The notes: a model not told the origin generated them from the letters alone. Positions 9,848-19,314 are shown, counted from the stretch's first letter. The stretch is DNA of 64,000 nucleotides from Psychrobacter piscatorii (GCF_001444505.1 NZ_LNDJ01000052.1:62001-126000); one strand, 5' to 3'. Numbers and translations: made by a program.

Positions 9848-10351
9848 AAAATTTCCTTCAAGTTTAAGGGGGTAATAAACGCTCACGCCAAGCATTGTAA
9901 CGCTCTCGTGGTACTTACGCAATAAAAACTACCTGACTGGCGTATTAACAGGTTTCGCTTTGTTATCGTCTTTATATCAAGGCAGCATAAGGAGTGCAAG
10001 CGATTTTACATCTTTTTGTGCCATCAACTACGTATTTGACACCCAATGTTACGCAAAACATCTGCAACCTATATACAGGCAAACTGTCCTCATTCAAACA
10101 ATGAATCAACTTATTTGTTTATTCTTTAAAACAGTTGTCAGTTGGTGTCTGTGCATTACCAGTCATAAATTTTGGTGTCTTTATCGACTGCTAGATTGTA
10201 CTGTAATAATTTTACCACTGACAGAAACTAGCGTTACTTTTTATTATAAAGGCGTTACTATAAGCAAAATATCACTGCAAGTTTCGGGTAAAAATAAACT
10301 TAAGTTTATTATATAACTTTGATTTGCTAAATAAAAAAATGGATTATTTAC
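9848..10351. other. AT-rich divergent intergenic region
   Basis: 504 bp between hupB (minus) and the UbiJ-like gene (plus). It holds the promoters of both in principle, but no unambiguous -35/-10 pair. A plus-strand open frame at 9960-10316 has no ribosome-binding site, a Cys/Phe/Ile-rich composition unlike a folded protein, and no recognisable domain; I treat it as non-coding. Confidence 0.5.
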
Positions 10352-10996
10352 ATGAAGCGTTCTACGTTGTCTCACTCTCTTCTTAATATTATTCTGGTGT
10401 TCATCGAGTCGGCGCTGACACTATTGTTACGTTTGGATCCTGAACTACGTAAAGCCGCTTATCCACTTGCCAAGCAAGGTACGGTCGTAGCGTTGCGCTT
10501 ATATTTGCCTCATGTTGAGGTTTTTGCCACCTTTAGTACCAAAGGCGTACTCTTGGATGCCGAGTTGCCTGTTGGTCGTAGCGAACCTGATGTCGTTATC
10601 AATGCTTATAGCATTCAAGTGATTAATGCCATCACCACTCACGATAGAGAGACGACCGAAAAATTACAGATGCGCGGTGAATCTGTTCAAGTACAGCTGG
10701 TCAAACAATTCATTATGCAGCTTGGTCTCGGCAGCTTAATCCAAGGTCTAATTAGAAAGATAAAAGGTGGTAAAGGTAAAACCAAACCGACCGATGCTGA
10801 AATGGCGGAAAAGAAAGATCATTATAAAGAGCGTATCAAAGAACAACAGACCCAAATCAACACATTAACCATCAAGAACCGCGAACTTGAAACCACAGTT
10901 AAAGAGCTACAGAGTAAGCAAAAGACCTTTATGATTATAACTGTGGTGGCGCTGGTCGTTATGATTGGCTCAGTCATCGCACTGTTGATGAGCTGA
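10352..10996 (+). CDS. UbiJ/SCP2-like protein with C-terminal membrane anchor
   Basis: 214 aa. Residues about 5-130 resemble the SCP2 lipid-binding fold of UbiJ (IESALTLLLRLDPELRKAA, then an INAYSIQVIN stretch, then LQMRGESVQVQLVKQFIMQL). A Lys-rich segment and a coiled coil (about 145-190, KEQQTQINTLTIKNRELETT) follow. A single transmembrane helix (about 192-212) ends the protein. E. coli UbiJ also has SCP2 and a C-terminal coiled coil but no such anchor. It is monocistronic, with its own terminator, and not next to ubiE or ubiB here. A lipid- or quinone-related role is inference; the true ubiJ may be elsewhere. The start site has only a weak ribosome-binding site. Confidence 0.7.
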   Translation: MKRSTLSHSLLNIILVFIESALTLLLRLDPELRKAAYPLAKQGTVVALRLYLPHVEVFATFSTKGVLLDAELPVGRSEPDVVINAYSIQVINAITTHDRETTEKLQMRGESVQVQLVKQFIMQLGLGSLIQGLIRKIKGGKGKTKPTDAEMAEKKDHYKERIKEQQTQINTLTIKNRELETTVKELQSKQKTFMIITVVALVVMIGSVIALLMS

Positions 10997-11054
10997 TTTT
11001 AATCGAACTTAGCTTTTATCAATTGATTTTTACCAAACTATGATTTCAGATATA

Positions 11055-11099
11055 AATGAGCGTACAGTGCCTATTGAAGGTAATGGACGCTCATTTTTT
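11055..11099 (+). terminator. Terminator after the UbiJ-like gene
   Basis: AATGAGCGT and ACGCTCATT form a perfect 9-bp stem around a 23-base loop, followed by a T-rich run (TTTTTTC). Confidence 0.7.
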
Positions 11100-11277
11100 C
11101 TCTAGATTGTTACATTCTGGCTTGTTCGATATTGCTACAATTTACGTTTAAATCATACATTAGCCAATATCGAAGTGTTAAAAATAAGATATCTCTCCCC
11201 GCTCATACATACATCCCGAACACCATTGTTTTTATCAATCATAGCGATAATCTCGATTAACCATTTAACCACACTTT

Positions 11278-11311
11278 AATCTTGACTAAATTACTCAGGA
11301 TTAAGTATAAT
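11278..11311 (+). promoter_or_regulatory. isc promoter overlapped by an IscR type 1 site
   Basis: A -35 TTGACT (11282-11287) and a perfect -10 TATAAT (11306-11311) are separated by 18 bp. The 25 bases 11278-11302 agree with the E. coli IscR type 1 consensus (ATASYYGACTR..., read from memory) at about 20 of 25 positions, with core TTGACTAAATTACTC. The site covers the -35 and most of the spacer, as expected for repression of iscR by holo-IscR. The leader to the iscR start is about 160 bases. The rest of the 10997-11480 gap shows only AT-rich DNA and the upstream terminator. Confidence 0.75.
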
Positions 11312-11480
11312 TGACCTAATCGTTGCACACATCGGGTTAACCATCTGTTGTTTAATAACGATAAGACACAACTTGAACGGATATGATTGACAGCTTTTAT
11401 ATTGATCTATTATTGACTGCATCTATCCCTTTCCAAGATCGTTATTAAATAAAAATGACATAAAAGTTTGGAGATAACAC

Positions 11481-11990
11481 ATGCGTTTAACTACTCGAGG
11501 CAGATATGCCGTTACTGCTTTACTAGACTTGGCATTACAGACCAGTCAACAAGAGAGCGCAGTATCTCTATCTGATATCGCTAAACGGCAGTCAATTTCT
11601 ATCTCCTACCTCGAACAGTTATTCTCCAAGCTACGCAAACGTGGCCTTGTGACCAGTATTCGCGGTGCAGCTGGTGGTTATAACCTAGCCAAGCCATTGA
11701 ACGAGATAGATGTGATGAGCATCATATCTGCTGTCGATGAATCCGTTAATGCGATGCAGTGTGAAGGACGCGGTGACTGTCAAGGTGGTACAATGTGCCT
11801 GACCCATGACTTATGGTGTGCACTATCAAATCATATTGAACAGTACTTGAAAAATATAACATTAGCGCAATTATTAGATATGGAAAATGTGCAGTCAGTA
11901 TCAGAACGTCAGCACAACTCTACAAAAGATATTTCCATAAAAGACATCAATACCATTACTCTATCGAACAGCGAGGCAAACCCAGCATGA
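11481..11990 (+). CDS. iscR: Fe-S cluster-sensing transcriptional regulator IscR
   Basis: Rrf2-family regulator of 169 aa. With a [2Fe-2S] cluster it represses the isc operon; it also acts in apo form at other sites. The N-terminal winged HTH starts [19 protein letters not shown], with the recognition region [27 protein letters not shown]. The three cluster cysteines follow the CX5CX5C pattern (C92, C98, C104), with a following His in CLTHDLW. GGAG lies 7 bases before the ATG. It ends overlapping iscS by 4 bp (ATGA), which points to translational coupling. Confidence 0.97.
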   Translation: MRLTTRGRYAVTALLDLALQTSQQESAVSLSDIAKRQSISISYLEQLFSKLRKRGLVTSIRGAAGGYNLAKPLNEIDVMSIISAVDESVNAMQCEGRGDCQGGTMCLTHDLWCALSNHIEQYLKNITLAQLLDMENVQSVSERQHNSTKDISIKDINTITLSNSEANPA

Positions 11991-13213
11991 GCCAACATAA
12001 CAACCTTATATACTTAGATTATGCCGCCACCACACCAGTTGCCAAATCAGTAGCGGCTAAGATGAGCGAATATCTGACAGTAGATGGCATCTTTGGTAAT
12101 CCAGCCTCGCGCTCGCACGGCTATGGCTGGCAAGCAGAAGAAGCCGTAGAAACTGCTCGCGGACAAGTTGCTGAAGTCATCAATGCTGACCCACGCGAAA
12201 TCGTCTTTACTTCTGGTGCAACTGAATCTGACAACCTAGCCATTAAAGGCGCAGCTCACTTTTATCAGTCTCGTGGTAAACACATCATCACCAGCAAAAT
12301 TGAGCACAAAGCCGTGCTAGATACGTGCCGTGAGCTTGAGCAAGAAGGTTTTGAAATTACGTATCTTGAGCCGCAACCAAGCACAGGGCTTATCTTGCCA
12401 GAGCAAGTGAAAGAAGCGCTACGTGAGGATACAATTTTGGTATCGCTTATGATGGTAAATAACGAGCTTGGTACGATCACAGATGTGGCGGCCATTGGTG
12501 AAATCACTCGTGAAGCGGGTGTGGTTTTCCATGTTGATGGTGCACAGTCTGTTGGTAAAGTAAAAATCAATCTTGAAGAGATGAAGATTGATTTGATGAG
12601 CTTTTCAGGCCATAAAGCCTATGGTCCTAAAGGTATCGGTGCCTTATTTGTTCGCCGTAAGCCACGTATTCGTTTAAGAGCAGAGCAACACGGCGGTGGT
12701 CATGAGCGCGGTATGCGTTCAGGTACATTGCCTACGCATCAGATCGTTGGTCTTGGCGCAGCATTTGCTCTAGCCAATGAGAGCTTTGAAGCAGATCATG
12801 CCCATGTTGCAAAATTGCGTCAAAAACTCTGGGATGGTCTACAAGATATCGAAGAGATCTACCTAAACGGCGATCTTGAGAACAGCGTACCAAACATTGT
12901 GAACATCAGCTTTAACTTTGTTGAAGGCGAGTCATTGATGATGTCGCTAAAAGACTTAGCGGTATCATCAGGGTCAGCCTGTACATCAGCGACGCTTGAG
13001 CCATCATATGTACTACGTGCTATCGGTCGCCCAGACGAATTGGCGCATAGCTCAATCCGCTTTAGCTTTGGTCGTTATACGACTGAAGAAGACATCGACA
13101 CTGTTATCAAGCAGCTGCATGAAGCTGTTGATAAACTACGTGCCCTATCGCCACTTTGGGATATGTACCAAGAAGGTGTTGATTTGAATTCAGTCGAATG
13201 GGCTGAGCACTAA
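11987..13213 (+). CDS. iscS: Cysteine desulfurase IscS
   Basis: PLP-dependent enzyme that converts cysteine to alanine and delivers persulfide sulfur to IscU and tRNA thiolation enzymes. It has 408 aa (E. coli 404). The PLP lysine is K210 in [12 protein letters not shown] and the persulfide cysteine is C332 in SSGSACTSA. The start codon overlaps the iscR stop, so the two are translated together. A 168-bp gap with a hairpin separates it from iscU. Confidence 0.98.
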   Translation: MSQHNNLIYLDYAATTPVAKSVAAKMSEYLTVDGIFGNPASRSHGYGWQAEEAVETARGQVAEVINADPREIVFTSGATESDNLAIKGAAHFYQSRGKHIITSKIEHKAVLDTCRELEQEGFEITYLEPQPSTGLILPEQVKEALREDTILVSLMMVNNELGTITDVAAIGEITREAGVVFHVDGAQSVGKVKINLEEMKIDLMSFSGHKAYGPKGIGALFVRRKPRIRLRAEQHGGGHERGMRSGTLPTHQIVGLGAAFALANESFEADHAHVAKLRQKLWDGLQDIEEIYLNGDLENSVPNIVNISFNFVEGESLMMSLKDLAVSSGSACTSATLEPSYVLRAIGRPDELAHSSIRFSFGRYTTEEDIDTVIKQLHEAVDKLRALSPLWDMYQEGVDLNSVEWAEH

Positions 13214-13317
13214 AATCGAGCACAGACAGTAATACAGTTTCAAATATATTTATTAAACGATTGATCAGACAATTATAAATCCAGTTTTTATTAACTAAAT
13301 GTTTGACCCCAATTATC

Positions 13318-13360
13318 GATGAGTAGTTAGATATTTAAAGTCAATACGCGACTACTCATC
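13318..13360 (+). other. Hairpin in the iscS-iscU gap
   Basis: Perfect 10-base inverted repeat GATGAGTAGT (13318-13327) / ACTACTCATC (13351-13360). Its 3' arm ends 8 bases before the iscU Shine-Dalgarno (AGGAG), and no T-tract follows. It is a candidate mRNA-stability or translation-control element. Confidence 0.55.
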
Positions 13361-13381
13361 ATCTAACTAGGAGAAAACCCC

Positions 13382-13792
13382 ATGGCCTATAGTGACCAAG
13401 TTATCGATCATTACGAAAACCCACGCAACGTTGGTAATCTTGACAAAAACGCCAAAAACGTTGGTACCGGTATGGTCGGTGCCCCAGCCTGTGGCGATGT
13501 AATGCGCCTACAAATCCAAGTCGATGATAACGGTATTATCGAAGATGCACGCTTTAAAACTTATGGCTGTGGTTCAGCAATTGCTTCAAGCTCGCTCGTT
13601 ACTGAGTGGCTAAAAGGCAAGAGCTTGGATCAAGCTGGCGAAATCAAAAACAACGATATCGCTAAAGAACTAGCGTTACCACCAGTAAAAGTGCATTGCT
13701 CTGTACTTGCAGAAGATGCCATTAAAGCCGCTATTAGCGACTATAAAGGTAAGCATGGCGTAGCAGCAGCGGCAGAAGAAGCCACTATCTAA
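13382..13792 (+). CDS. iscU: Fe-S cluster assembly scaffold IscU
   Basis: Scaffold on which [2Fe-2S] clusters are built with sulfur from IscS, then released by HscA/HscB. It has 136 aa. The three ligand cysteines C37 (GAPACGD), C63 (YGCGSA) and C106 (VHCSVLAEDA) and the HscA-recognition motif LPPVK are all present. AGGAG lies 8 bases before the ATG. The C-terminus has a slightly longer Ala/Glu-rich tail than E. coli IscU. Confidence 0.98.
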   Translation: MAYSDQVIDHYENPRNVGNLDKNAKNVGTGMVGAPACGDVMRLQIQVDDNGIIEDARFKTYGCGSAIASSSLVTEWLKGKSLDQAGEIKNNDIAKELALPPVKVHCSVLAEDAIKAAISDYKGKHGVAAAAEEATI

Positions 13793-13869
13793 ACCAAACC
13801 TACTAGCGTCTGCGCTGTGTTTTGTTAGCAATGCTAAAGTAGTAATACATCAAATGGTTACTAACGCTA

Positions 13870-13911
13870 AAAAGGTGACAATGACACTTATGTAATTGTC
13901 ACCTTTTATTT
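13870..13911 (+). terminator. Terminator-like hairpin between iscU and iscA
   Basis: Perfect 13-bp stem AAAAGGTGACAAT (13870-13882) / ATTGTCACCTTTT (13895-13907) with a 12-base loop, followed by a further T-rich stretch (ATTTTC). It has the form of an intrinsic terminator placed inside the isc operon, about 110 bases before iscA. It could attenuate iscA-hscBA-fdx relative to iscRSU or stabilise the upstream mRNA. Confidence 0.65.
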
Positions 13912-14015
13912 TCTAAAAACTATTAGCATATTATTTTGGCAAACTCGTAATTTCGCTTGCCAGTTTACATAGTTTATTTATTGATATTTACGATTAATAG
14001 TCAATGGGAGTTGGC

Positions 14016-14336
14016 ATGATTGAAATGACAGAACGCGCCGCTCAGCATGTTCGAGACTTTTTGGACAATCGCGGCAAAGGTGAAGGTATTCGAGTTGGTA
14101 TCCGTACAGCGGGTTGCTCAGGCCTTGCTTATGTTTTAGAGTTTGTAGATATACCTGATGAAAATGACACGCGCTATGAAAGCCGCGGCGTTAGCATTTT
14201 TATTGATCCTAAAAGCTTGGTCTATTTAGATGGCCTGTTGATGGATTATGAAAAAGAAGGTCTAAACGAAGGTTTCAAGTTCACTAACCCTAATCAAAAA
14301 GGTGAATGTGGCTGCGGTGAGTCTTTTACTGTTTAA
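14016..14336 (+). CDS. iscA: Fe-S assembly A-type carrier protein IscA
   Basis: A-type carrier that takes clusters from IscU to [4Fe-4S] targets. It has 106 aa from ATG 14016 (GGGAG 5 bases upstream); an in-frame ATG at 14004 would add four residues. The three conserved cysteines are C34 (TAGCSG), C98 and C100 (GECGCGESF). It sits in the normal iscU-iscA-hscB order but after an unusually long 223-bp gap. Confidence 0.95.
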   Translation: MIEMTERAAQHVRDFLDNRGKGEGIRVGIRTAGCSGLAYVLEFVDIPDENDTRYESRGVSIFIDPKSLVYLDGLLMDYEKEGLNEGFKFTNPNQKGECGCGESFTV

Positions 14337-14473
14337 TGGTTCAATCAACTGACTTTTTTAGGTTTATGCACCCGTTGTGATGAATCAATACAAAAGATAT
14401 AAATGCACTAATATATTTAGCTGAAGCACCACATTAAAACTTTAAAAACAAATAAAAAAGCAAGGCGTAAGAT

Positions 14474-15055
14474 ATGACAGACACGATTCCAGAAACACAA
14501 TTTGATAACTTCTTTGCCCTATTTGAGCAACCTGTACAATTTGAAGTCAATCAAGACAGTCTCGATCAGCATCTACGTCTGCTACAAAAACGCTATCATC
14601 CTGATAATGTCGCAAAGAATTTAACAGATACCAAGCAAGCAAAGCAGCAATCGGAGCAATATTCTGCCATCATCAATCAAGCCTACCAAACATTGAGTGC
14701 ACCTGATAGCCGTGCTGGTTACCTACTAGGTATGGCCGATCAAGCACAAAATCTAGAACACTCCATCGCAGACTTGGATTTTTTAGAAGACGCGATGGAA
14801 ATACGTATGGATTTAGATGACGCTATTGTAGGCAAAGACCTTTTAGCCTTGCAGCAGCTACATCCTCAGATTACATCGCGCTTGGCAAACCAGTCTCAGC
14901 GTTTTGAGACTGCTTACCAAGAGCAAGATTGGCCAACGGCGATTGATGCGACACAGAAATTGAAGTTTTTGGTCAAATTGAATGCTGATGTTACAACGGG
15001 GCTTGATGAAGTCGCCACTGCTGCACATTCAGATGACGATGACCTATACGTCTAG
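14474..15055 (+). CDS. hscB: Fe-S assembly J-type co-chaperone HscB
   Basis: DnaJ-like co-chaperone that brings IscU to HscA and stimulates its ATPase. It has 193 aa. The J-domain contains RYHPDN with H42-P43-D44 and IINQAYQTL; the C-terminal three-helix IscU-binding domain covers about 95-180. An acidic tail (DDDDL) ends the protein. AAGG lies 8 bases upstream of the ATG. Confidence 0.96.
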   Translation: MTDTIPETQFDNFFALFEQPVQFEVNQDSLDQHLRLLQKRYHPDNVAKNLTDTKQAKQQSEQYSAIINQAYQTLSAPDSRAGYLLGMADQAQNLEHSIADLDFLEDAMEIRMDLDDAIVGKDLLALQQLHPQITSRLANQSQRFETAYQEQDWPTAIDATQKLKFLVKLNADVTTGLDEVATAAHSDDDDLYV

Positions 15056-15265
15056 AGAGCTGTGCATGATGTATCTTATTTGAAAGCTATATTCTAAATA
15101 TTTGGTTAAATTAGTATCAACTATACCGTATAATCTCTGACTTTGAGCATGCTTAACTGCCAAATTTCTCTATGTTTAGAATAAAAGGATAGCGGTTAAG
15201 CAGTCATACTGAACATGCCATATTTGCCTCATTACACTTATTCATTTTATCTCTGAGTTATTCTT

Positions 15266-17146
15266 ATGTCTTTAATGCAAATTGCCGAACCCAATCAAAG
15301 CGCTCAACCTCATCAACATCGTTTTGGCCTAGGTATTGACCTTGGTACGACACGCTCACTGGTCGCTGTAGTACGTTCAGGCAAGGCGCAAGTCTTAGAA
15401 GCAGGCGCAGCATCAGATACCTTGTTGCCTTCTGTGGTTTATTATCCAGCGACAGGCAATCCATTGGTCGGCTATGATGCCCTAGCGCATTTAGCAGACG
15501 ATCCCAAAAATACGATCGTCTCGGCTAAGCGTTTTATGGGTCGTAGCCAAGCAGATATTAAATTCTCGCATCCTTATGAGCTATCTGGTAATACAGATGC
15601 TATGCCAGCATTTGTCACGGCTCAAGGTGAAGTGTCACCTGTCGAAGTATCAGCGCGTATATTAGCCGCGCTTGAGCAACGTGCAGCGAGCGCACTGCCT
15701 GCAGACAGTATCGAGGGCGCAGTGATTACCGTGCCAGCTTATTTTGATGAGGCACAGCGCCAAGCCACTAAAGATGCTGCGCAAGCCGCTGGTATCAACG
15801 TACTTCGTCTATTGAATGAACCAACGGCGGCGGCGGTCGCTTATGGTCTTGACCAATCATCAGAAGACAACAATAAAGAAAACTACTATCTTATTTATGA
15901 TTTGGGCGGCGGTACTTTTGATGTATCTATTCTGAAGTTGAATGACGGTGTCTTTGAAGTATTGGCAACTGGCGGTAATAGCGCACTGGGCGGCGATGAT
16001 ATTGATCGTCTGATTACCAACTGGATTATTAAACAGTTAAATATAGATCCAAAAGACGTAAGCCTGCATGACAAATCAGTACTCGCACAAGAAGCTAAAG
16101 CTTACAAGCAAGCGTTGACTGATGCTGAGCAAGTGGATATCAATGTCACTGTCAATGGTCAGTCATACCAAGATGTATTGCGCCGTGAAGACATCCTTAC
16201 TATCGTAGAGCCTGTTAGTCGTCGCACGTTAAGCGTATGTGAACAAGTCCTGCGTGATGCCAAGCTAACGGCTAAAGAGTTAGACGAGGTGATCTTAGTC
16301 GGTGGCTCAACACGTATGCCTGCCATACAACAAGTCGTGACTGAGTTTTTTGCCAAGCAGCCTCTTTGCCGTCTGAATCCAGATGAGGTTGTTGCCTTAG
16401 GCGCTGCCCAGACTGCTCACCAATTGGTGAATGGCGATAGTGACAATAATTTATTGTTGTTAGACGTGACACCATTATCATTAGGTCTTGAGACCATGGG
16501 TGGTTTGGTTGAAGTACTCATCTCACGCAATACGCCTATCCCTGTCAAAAAACGTCAAGTGTTTACCACCTATCAAGATGGTCAAACAGGCATGGTGATT
16601 CATGTGGTACAAGGTGAGCGCGAAACAGTAGAAAACTGTCGCTCACTCGGCCGCTTTGAGCTGTACGGTATTCCGCCAATGAAAGCTGGGTTTGCTCGTA
16701 TCGAGGTCACCTTTAGCATCGATGCCAATGGTCAGCTGACTGTTAGTGCACAAGAAACCACGACCAAGACAGAAAGCAAGATCGAGATCGTGCCTTCTTA
16801 TGGTTTGTCTGATGAGCAAAAAGAGCAGTTGCTTGTTGCCGGATTTAAACATGCAGAGGAAGATAAAAACGCACGCTCTTTAATCGAAACAAAAGTAGAA
16901 GCCGAGCGTGAAGTGTTGGCTCTAGAATCTGCACTCAATGAGTTTTCAGCACTGCTTTCTTCTGATGAGCAGCACACTTTAGCGGAGCACATACAAGCCC
17001 TGCGTTCTGCTCTTAGCACTAATGACTTGGCACTTATCGAAGCACAGCAAGCACAGCTTAAGCCGCATAGTGATGCCTTTGCTGCTCGCATTATGAATCA
17101 AAGCGTTAAAACCAGCATGGCAGGTACCAACGCACAAGATTGGTAA
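15266..17146 (+). CDS. hscA: Fe-S assembly Hsp70 chaperone HscA
   Basis: Specialised Hsp70 that uses ATP to release clusters from IscU, recognising its LPPVK motif. It has 626 aa. The nucleotide-binding domain starts GIDLGTTRSLVAVV and has NEPTAAAVAYGLD, DLGGGTFDVSIL and VGGSTRMP; the substrate domain starts near LLLDVTPLSLGLETMGG. The 210-bp gap after hscB contains a TATAAT at 15129-15134 with only a poor -35, and a 10-base inverted repeat with one G·U (15151-15160 / 15192-15201). An internal promoter there is therefore possible but weakly supported. Confidence 0.97.
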   Translation: MSLMQIAEPNQSAQPHQHRFGLGIDLGTTRSLVAVVRSGKAQVLEAGAASDTLLPSVVYYPATGNPLVGYDALAHLADDPKNTIVSAKRFMGRSQADIKFSHPYELSGNTDAMPAFVTAQGEVSPVEVSARILAALEQRAASALPADSIEGAVITVPAYFDEAQRQATKDAAQAAGINVLRLLNEPTAAAVAYGLDQSSEDNNKENYYLIYDLGGGTFDVSILKLNDGVFEVLATGGNSALGGDDIDRLITNWIIKQLNIDPKDVSLHDKSVLAQEAKAYKQALTDAEQVDINVTVNGQSYQDVLRREDILTIVEPVSRRTLSVCEQVLRDAKLTAKELDEVILVGGSTRMPAIQQVVTEFFAKQPLCRLNPDEVVALGAAQTAHQLVNGDSDNNLLLLDVTPLSLGLETMGGLVEVLISRNTPIPVKKRQVFTTYQDGQTGMVIHVVQGERETVENCRSLGRFELYGIPPMKAGFARIEVTFSIDANGQLTVSAQETTTKTESKIEIVPSYGLSDEQKEQLLVAGFKHAEEDKNARSLIETKVEAEREVLALESALNEFSALLSSDEQHTLAEHIQALRSALSTNDLALIEAQQAQLKPHSDAFAARIMNQSVKTSMAGTNAQDW

Positions 17147-17232
17147 AATCCATACTCAAAATGATAGCTTAGTTATGATACTAAGCTACTTTATCTTATT
17201 TTTTAGATTGATTAGCATTGGACAAATAATTT

Positions 17233-17571
17233 ATGCCAAAAGTTACCGTACTACCCCATCACGAAATCTGCCCAGAGGGCGCAGAAGTTGAGCTACAAGC
17301 TGGTCAGAATTTGTGCAAAGCGTTGTTAGAAAAAGGCATCAAAATCGAGCATGCCTGTGAGATGTCAAAAGCTTGTACTACTTGTCACGTTGTCGTACGC
17401 AAAGGGTTCAATAGTCTAGATGAGATGGATGATGTAGAAGCTGATCTACTTGATCGTGCTTGGGGCTTAGAGCCTGACTCACGTCTGTCTTGTCAGGTCA
17501 TGCTTGATGATGAAGATCTAACCATCGAGGTTCCAAAATACACATTGAATCATGCAAAAGAAAATCATTAA
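17233..17571 (+). CDS. fdx: ISC-type [2Fe-2S] ferredoxin
   Basis: Electron donor for Fe-S assembly; 112 aa. The cluster ligands C42, C48, C51 (HACEMSKACTTCH) and C87 (RLSCQV) stand at the same positions as in E. coli Fdx. It is the last gene of the isc cluster; no iscX follows. A terminator lies 35 bp downstream. Confidence 0.97.
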   Translation: MPKVTVLPHHEICPEGAEVELQAGQNLCKALLEKGIKIEHACEMSKACTTCHVVVRKGFNSLDEMDDVEADLLDRAWGLEPDSRLSCQVMLDDEDLTIEVPKYTLNHAKENH

Positions 17572-17601
17572 TATGATCAGTACAAACTACTTATAAGTTA
17601 C

Positions 17602-17640
17602 AAAAAAGCCAGCTATTAAAATATAATAGCTGGTTTTTTT
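17602..17640. terminator. Bidirectional terminator between fdx and the cyclase gene
   Basis: A 10-bp stem CCAGCTATTA/TAATAGCTGG flanked by A6 on the left and T7 on the right closes the isc operon and the convergent cyclase gene. Confidence 0.9.
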
Positions 17641-17672
17641 ATACTCAATATTTCACGATATGACTTCCCAAA

Positions 17673-19097
17673 TCATGACTTTTTGTTAGCACTATGACGT
17701 TTGCTTTTTTCAGCGATGTTCTGTGCCAATTTTTCTTCTTCTTGTTCGATACGCTCAAGCGCAAAGTTTAGACGACTCCTGATATCTTGATAGTCATTGT
17801 CTTTCATGTCTTTAAAATTTAGATGCAAGTTAAACCCTGGCAAGGTGTGATCTACCCATTTAGACAAATGACCTTTATTAGCATCAGGGTCAAGTACTTG
17901 CCATGCATTTACCTTGTCATCAAAGCCTTTTAGCTGAAGCGCTCCAACATGTTGACACTCATAGTTATGGCAAACATAATCATAAGTGCTTTCACTGACC
18001 AATATCTCATCTTTGCCAGCATTCGATTCGAGTCTTGACGCTAGATTAGCCTCTTTACCAATCAGTGTATAACTAAGACGATTATTGCTACCAAAATTAC
18101 CCACGTGGCAATAACCAGTTGTGATACCAATACGTATATACAACCCCTCAAACCCCATCAGCCGCCATTTTTGACGCAATGTACGCATCTCGCGGCGCAT
18201 ATCTATCGCCATTGCCACGCAATCAAGAGCATCTTGGCGTGGGCCATTACTGGCGGGCTCACCAAAAAAGCACACCATGCCATCACCAATAAATTTATCA
18301 AGTACAGCACCATGTCTGTCAGCAATCAACGTCATGCAATGCATATAAGTGTTCAAAATATCAGCTAAGTTGTCAGCGCTCAGACTATCAGACAGATCGG
18401 TAAAGCCCACAATATCTGAAAACATAATAGTCAGCTTAGCACGTTTATTCGACACACTAACAGGGCTATTAGATCTAACAATTGGTTCCCAAATTTGCGG
18501 TGGTACAAAGCGAGTCAACTTATTGATGACCGACACCATGGTACTCAACCGTCCTCCTGCTTTAGAGGCACTTTCTTTATAGCCGATATACTCTTGATAA
18601 GTACTGCGAAACTGATACAAAATAACTATCATGCTTGCTAACAATACGGTGGGCGGTACCCAGCCTTCATCACAGTTCAACCCTTCGTTGTCTAGTATTG
18701 TACTGACATAATAAAAGACAATAGATGTCACCAATGCTACAGTAAATAATCTTAGAGCGTTATCAACCCCACTAACAATCATACGTACGCCGATTAAGGC
18801 TACCAAACTGAGCGATATCACCGTACAAAACTGTATTGACCCAATGACGACCGCAAATAAAATAACGACCATATTAGACGTCCAAAGACTGGCTTCGCGT
18901 CGGTAGTTATAAATCAGAATCAGCAAACTGGGTAGGAGAATGACAACCAATAATGCCATTGAAGTGGGACGAAAATCATAATGCAGGGCGAGTAATATGA
19001 CAGTGAGTATTAAAACAAAGACTTCCGGATAGTCGAATTGACAGATTCCACTACCCTTTGACGACAGCTTTGGCTTTAATGTCTCTGTAAAAAGCAT
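17673..19097 (-). CDS. Membrane-bound class III adenylate/guanylate cyclase
   Basis: About 474 aa. Six hydrophobic helices fill residues about 20-180, an arrangement resembling the six-TM sensor module of Pseudomonas CyaB. A class III catalytic domain covers about 220-410. It shows the metal-binding FSDIVGFTDLS and DKFIGDGMVCFFG motifs and the transition-state Asn and Arg in the IGKEANLASRLE stretch. The Lys in LDKF fits ATP use, so a cAMP product is likely, though not proved. A Lys/Glu-rich coiled tail follows. The start is taken at ATG 19097; a GTG at 19109 is possible, and neither has a clear ribosome-binding site. It converges with the isc operon. Confidence 0.88.
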   Translation of the reverse strand: MLFTETLKPKLSSKGSGICQFDYPEVFVLILTVILLALHYDFRPTSMALLVVILLPSLLILIYNYRREASLWTSNMVVILFAVVIGSIQFCTVISLSLVALIGVRMIVSGVDNALRLFTVALVTSIVFYYVSTILDNEGLNCDEGWVPPTVLLASMIVILYQFRSTYQEYIGYKESASKAGGRLSTMVSVINKLTRFVPPQIWEPIVRSNSPVSVSNKRAKLTIMFSDIVGFTDLSDSLSADNLADILNTYMHCMTLIADRHGAVLDKFIGDGMVCFFGEPASNGPRQDALDCVAMAIDMRREMRTLRQKWRLMGFEGLYIRIGITTGYCHVGNFGSNNRLSYTLIGKEANLASRLESNAGKDEILVSESTYDYVCHNYECQHVGALQLKGFDDKVNAWQVLDPDANKGHLSKWVDHTLPGFNLHLNFKDMKDNDYQDIRSRLNFALERIEQEEEKLAQNIAEKSKRHSANKKS

Positions 19098-19314
19098 ATT
19101 AGATTTCACTTAAGTAAGATAGGCTATCAGAGAGATAAAGATATATAAGAATAGTACACGCAAATCAGTTATCTTAATGATAAGTTATTACAAAAATATA
19201 TTATACTTTTTAAATCAGGTGAACCCTAGGTCAGTGGTAGCTAAAAAAATACCATTTATCATTTATCTAGGTCATAAATTTTCTGGATAAACAACTGACA
19301 ATGTTTGATTATTA

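Noticed and set aside
9960-10316. 118-codon plus-strand open frame upstream of the UbiJ-like gene
   Set aside because: No ribosome-binding site, odd Cys/Phe-rich composition, no domain, and it fills a divergent promoter region; treated as chance.
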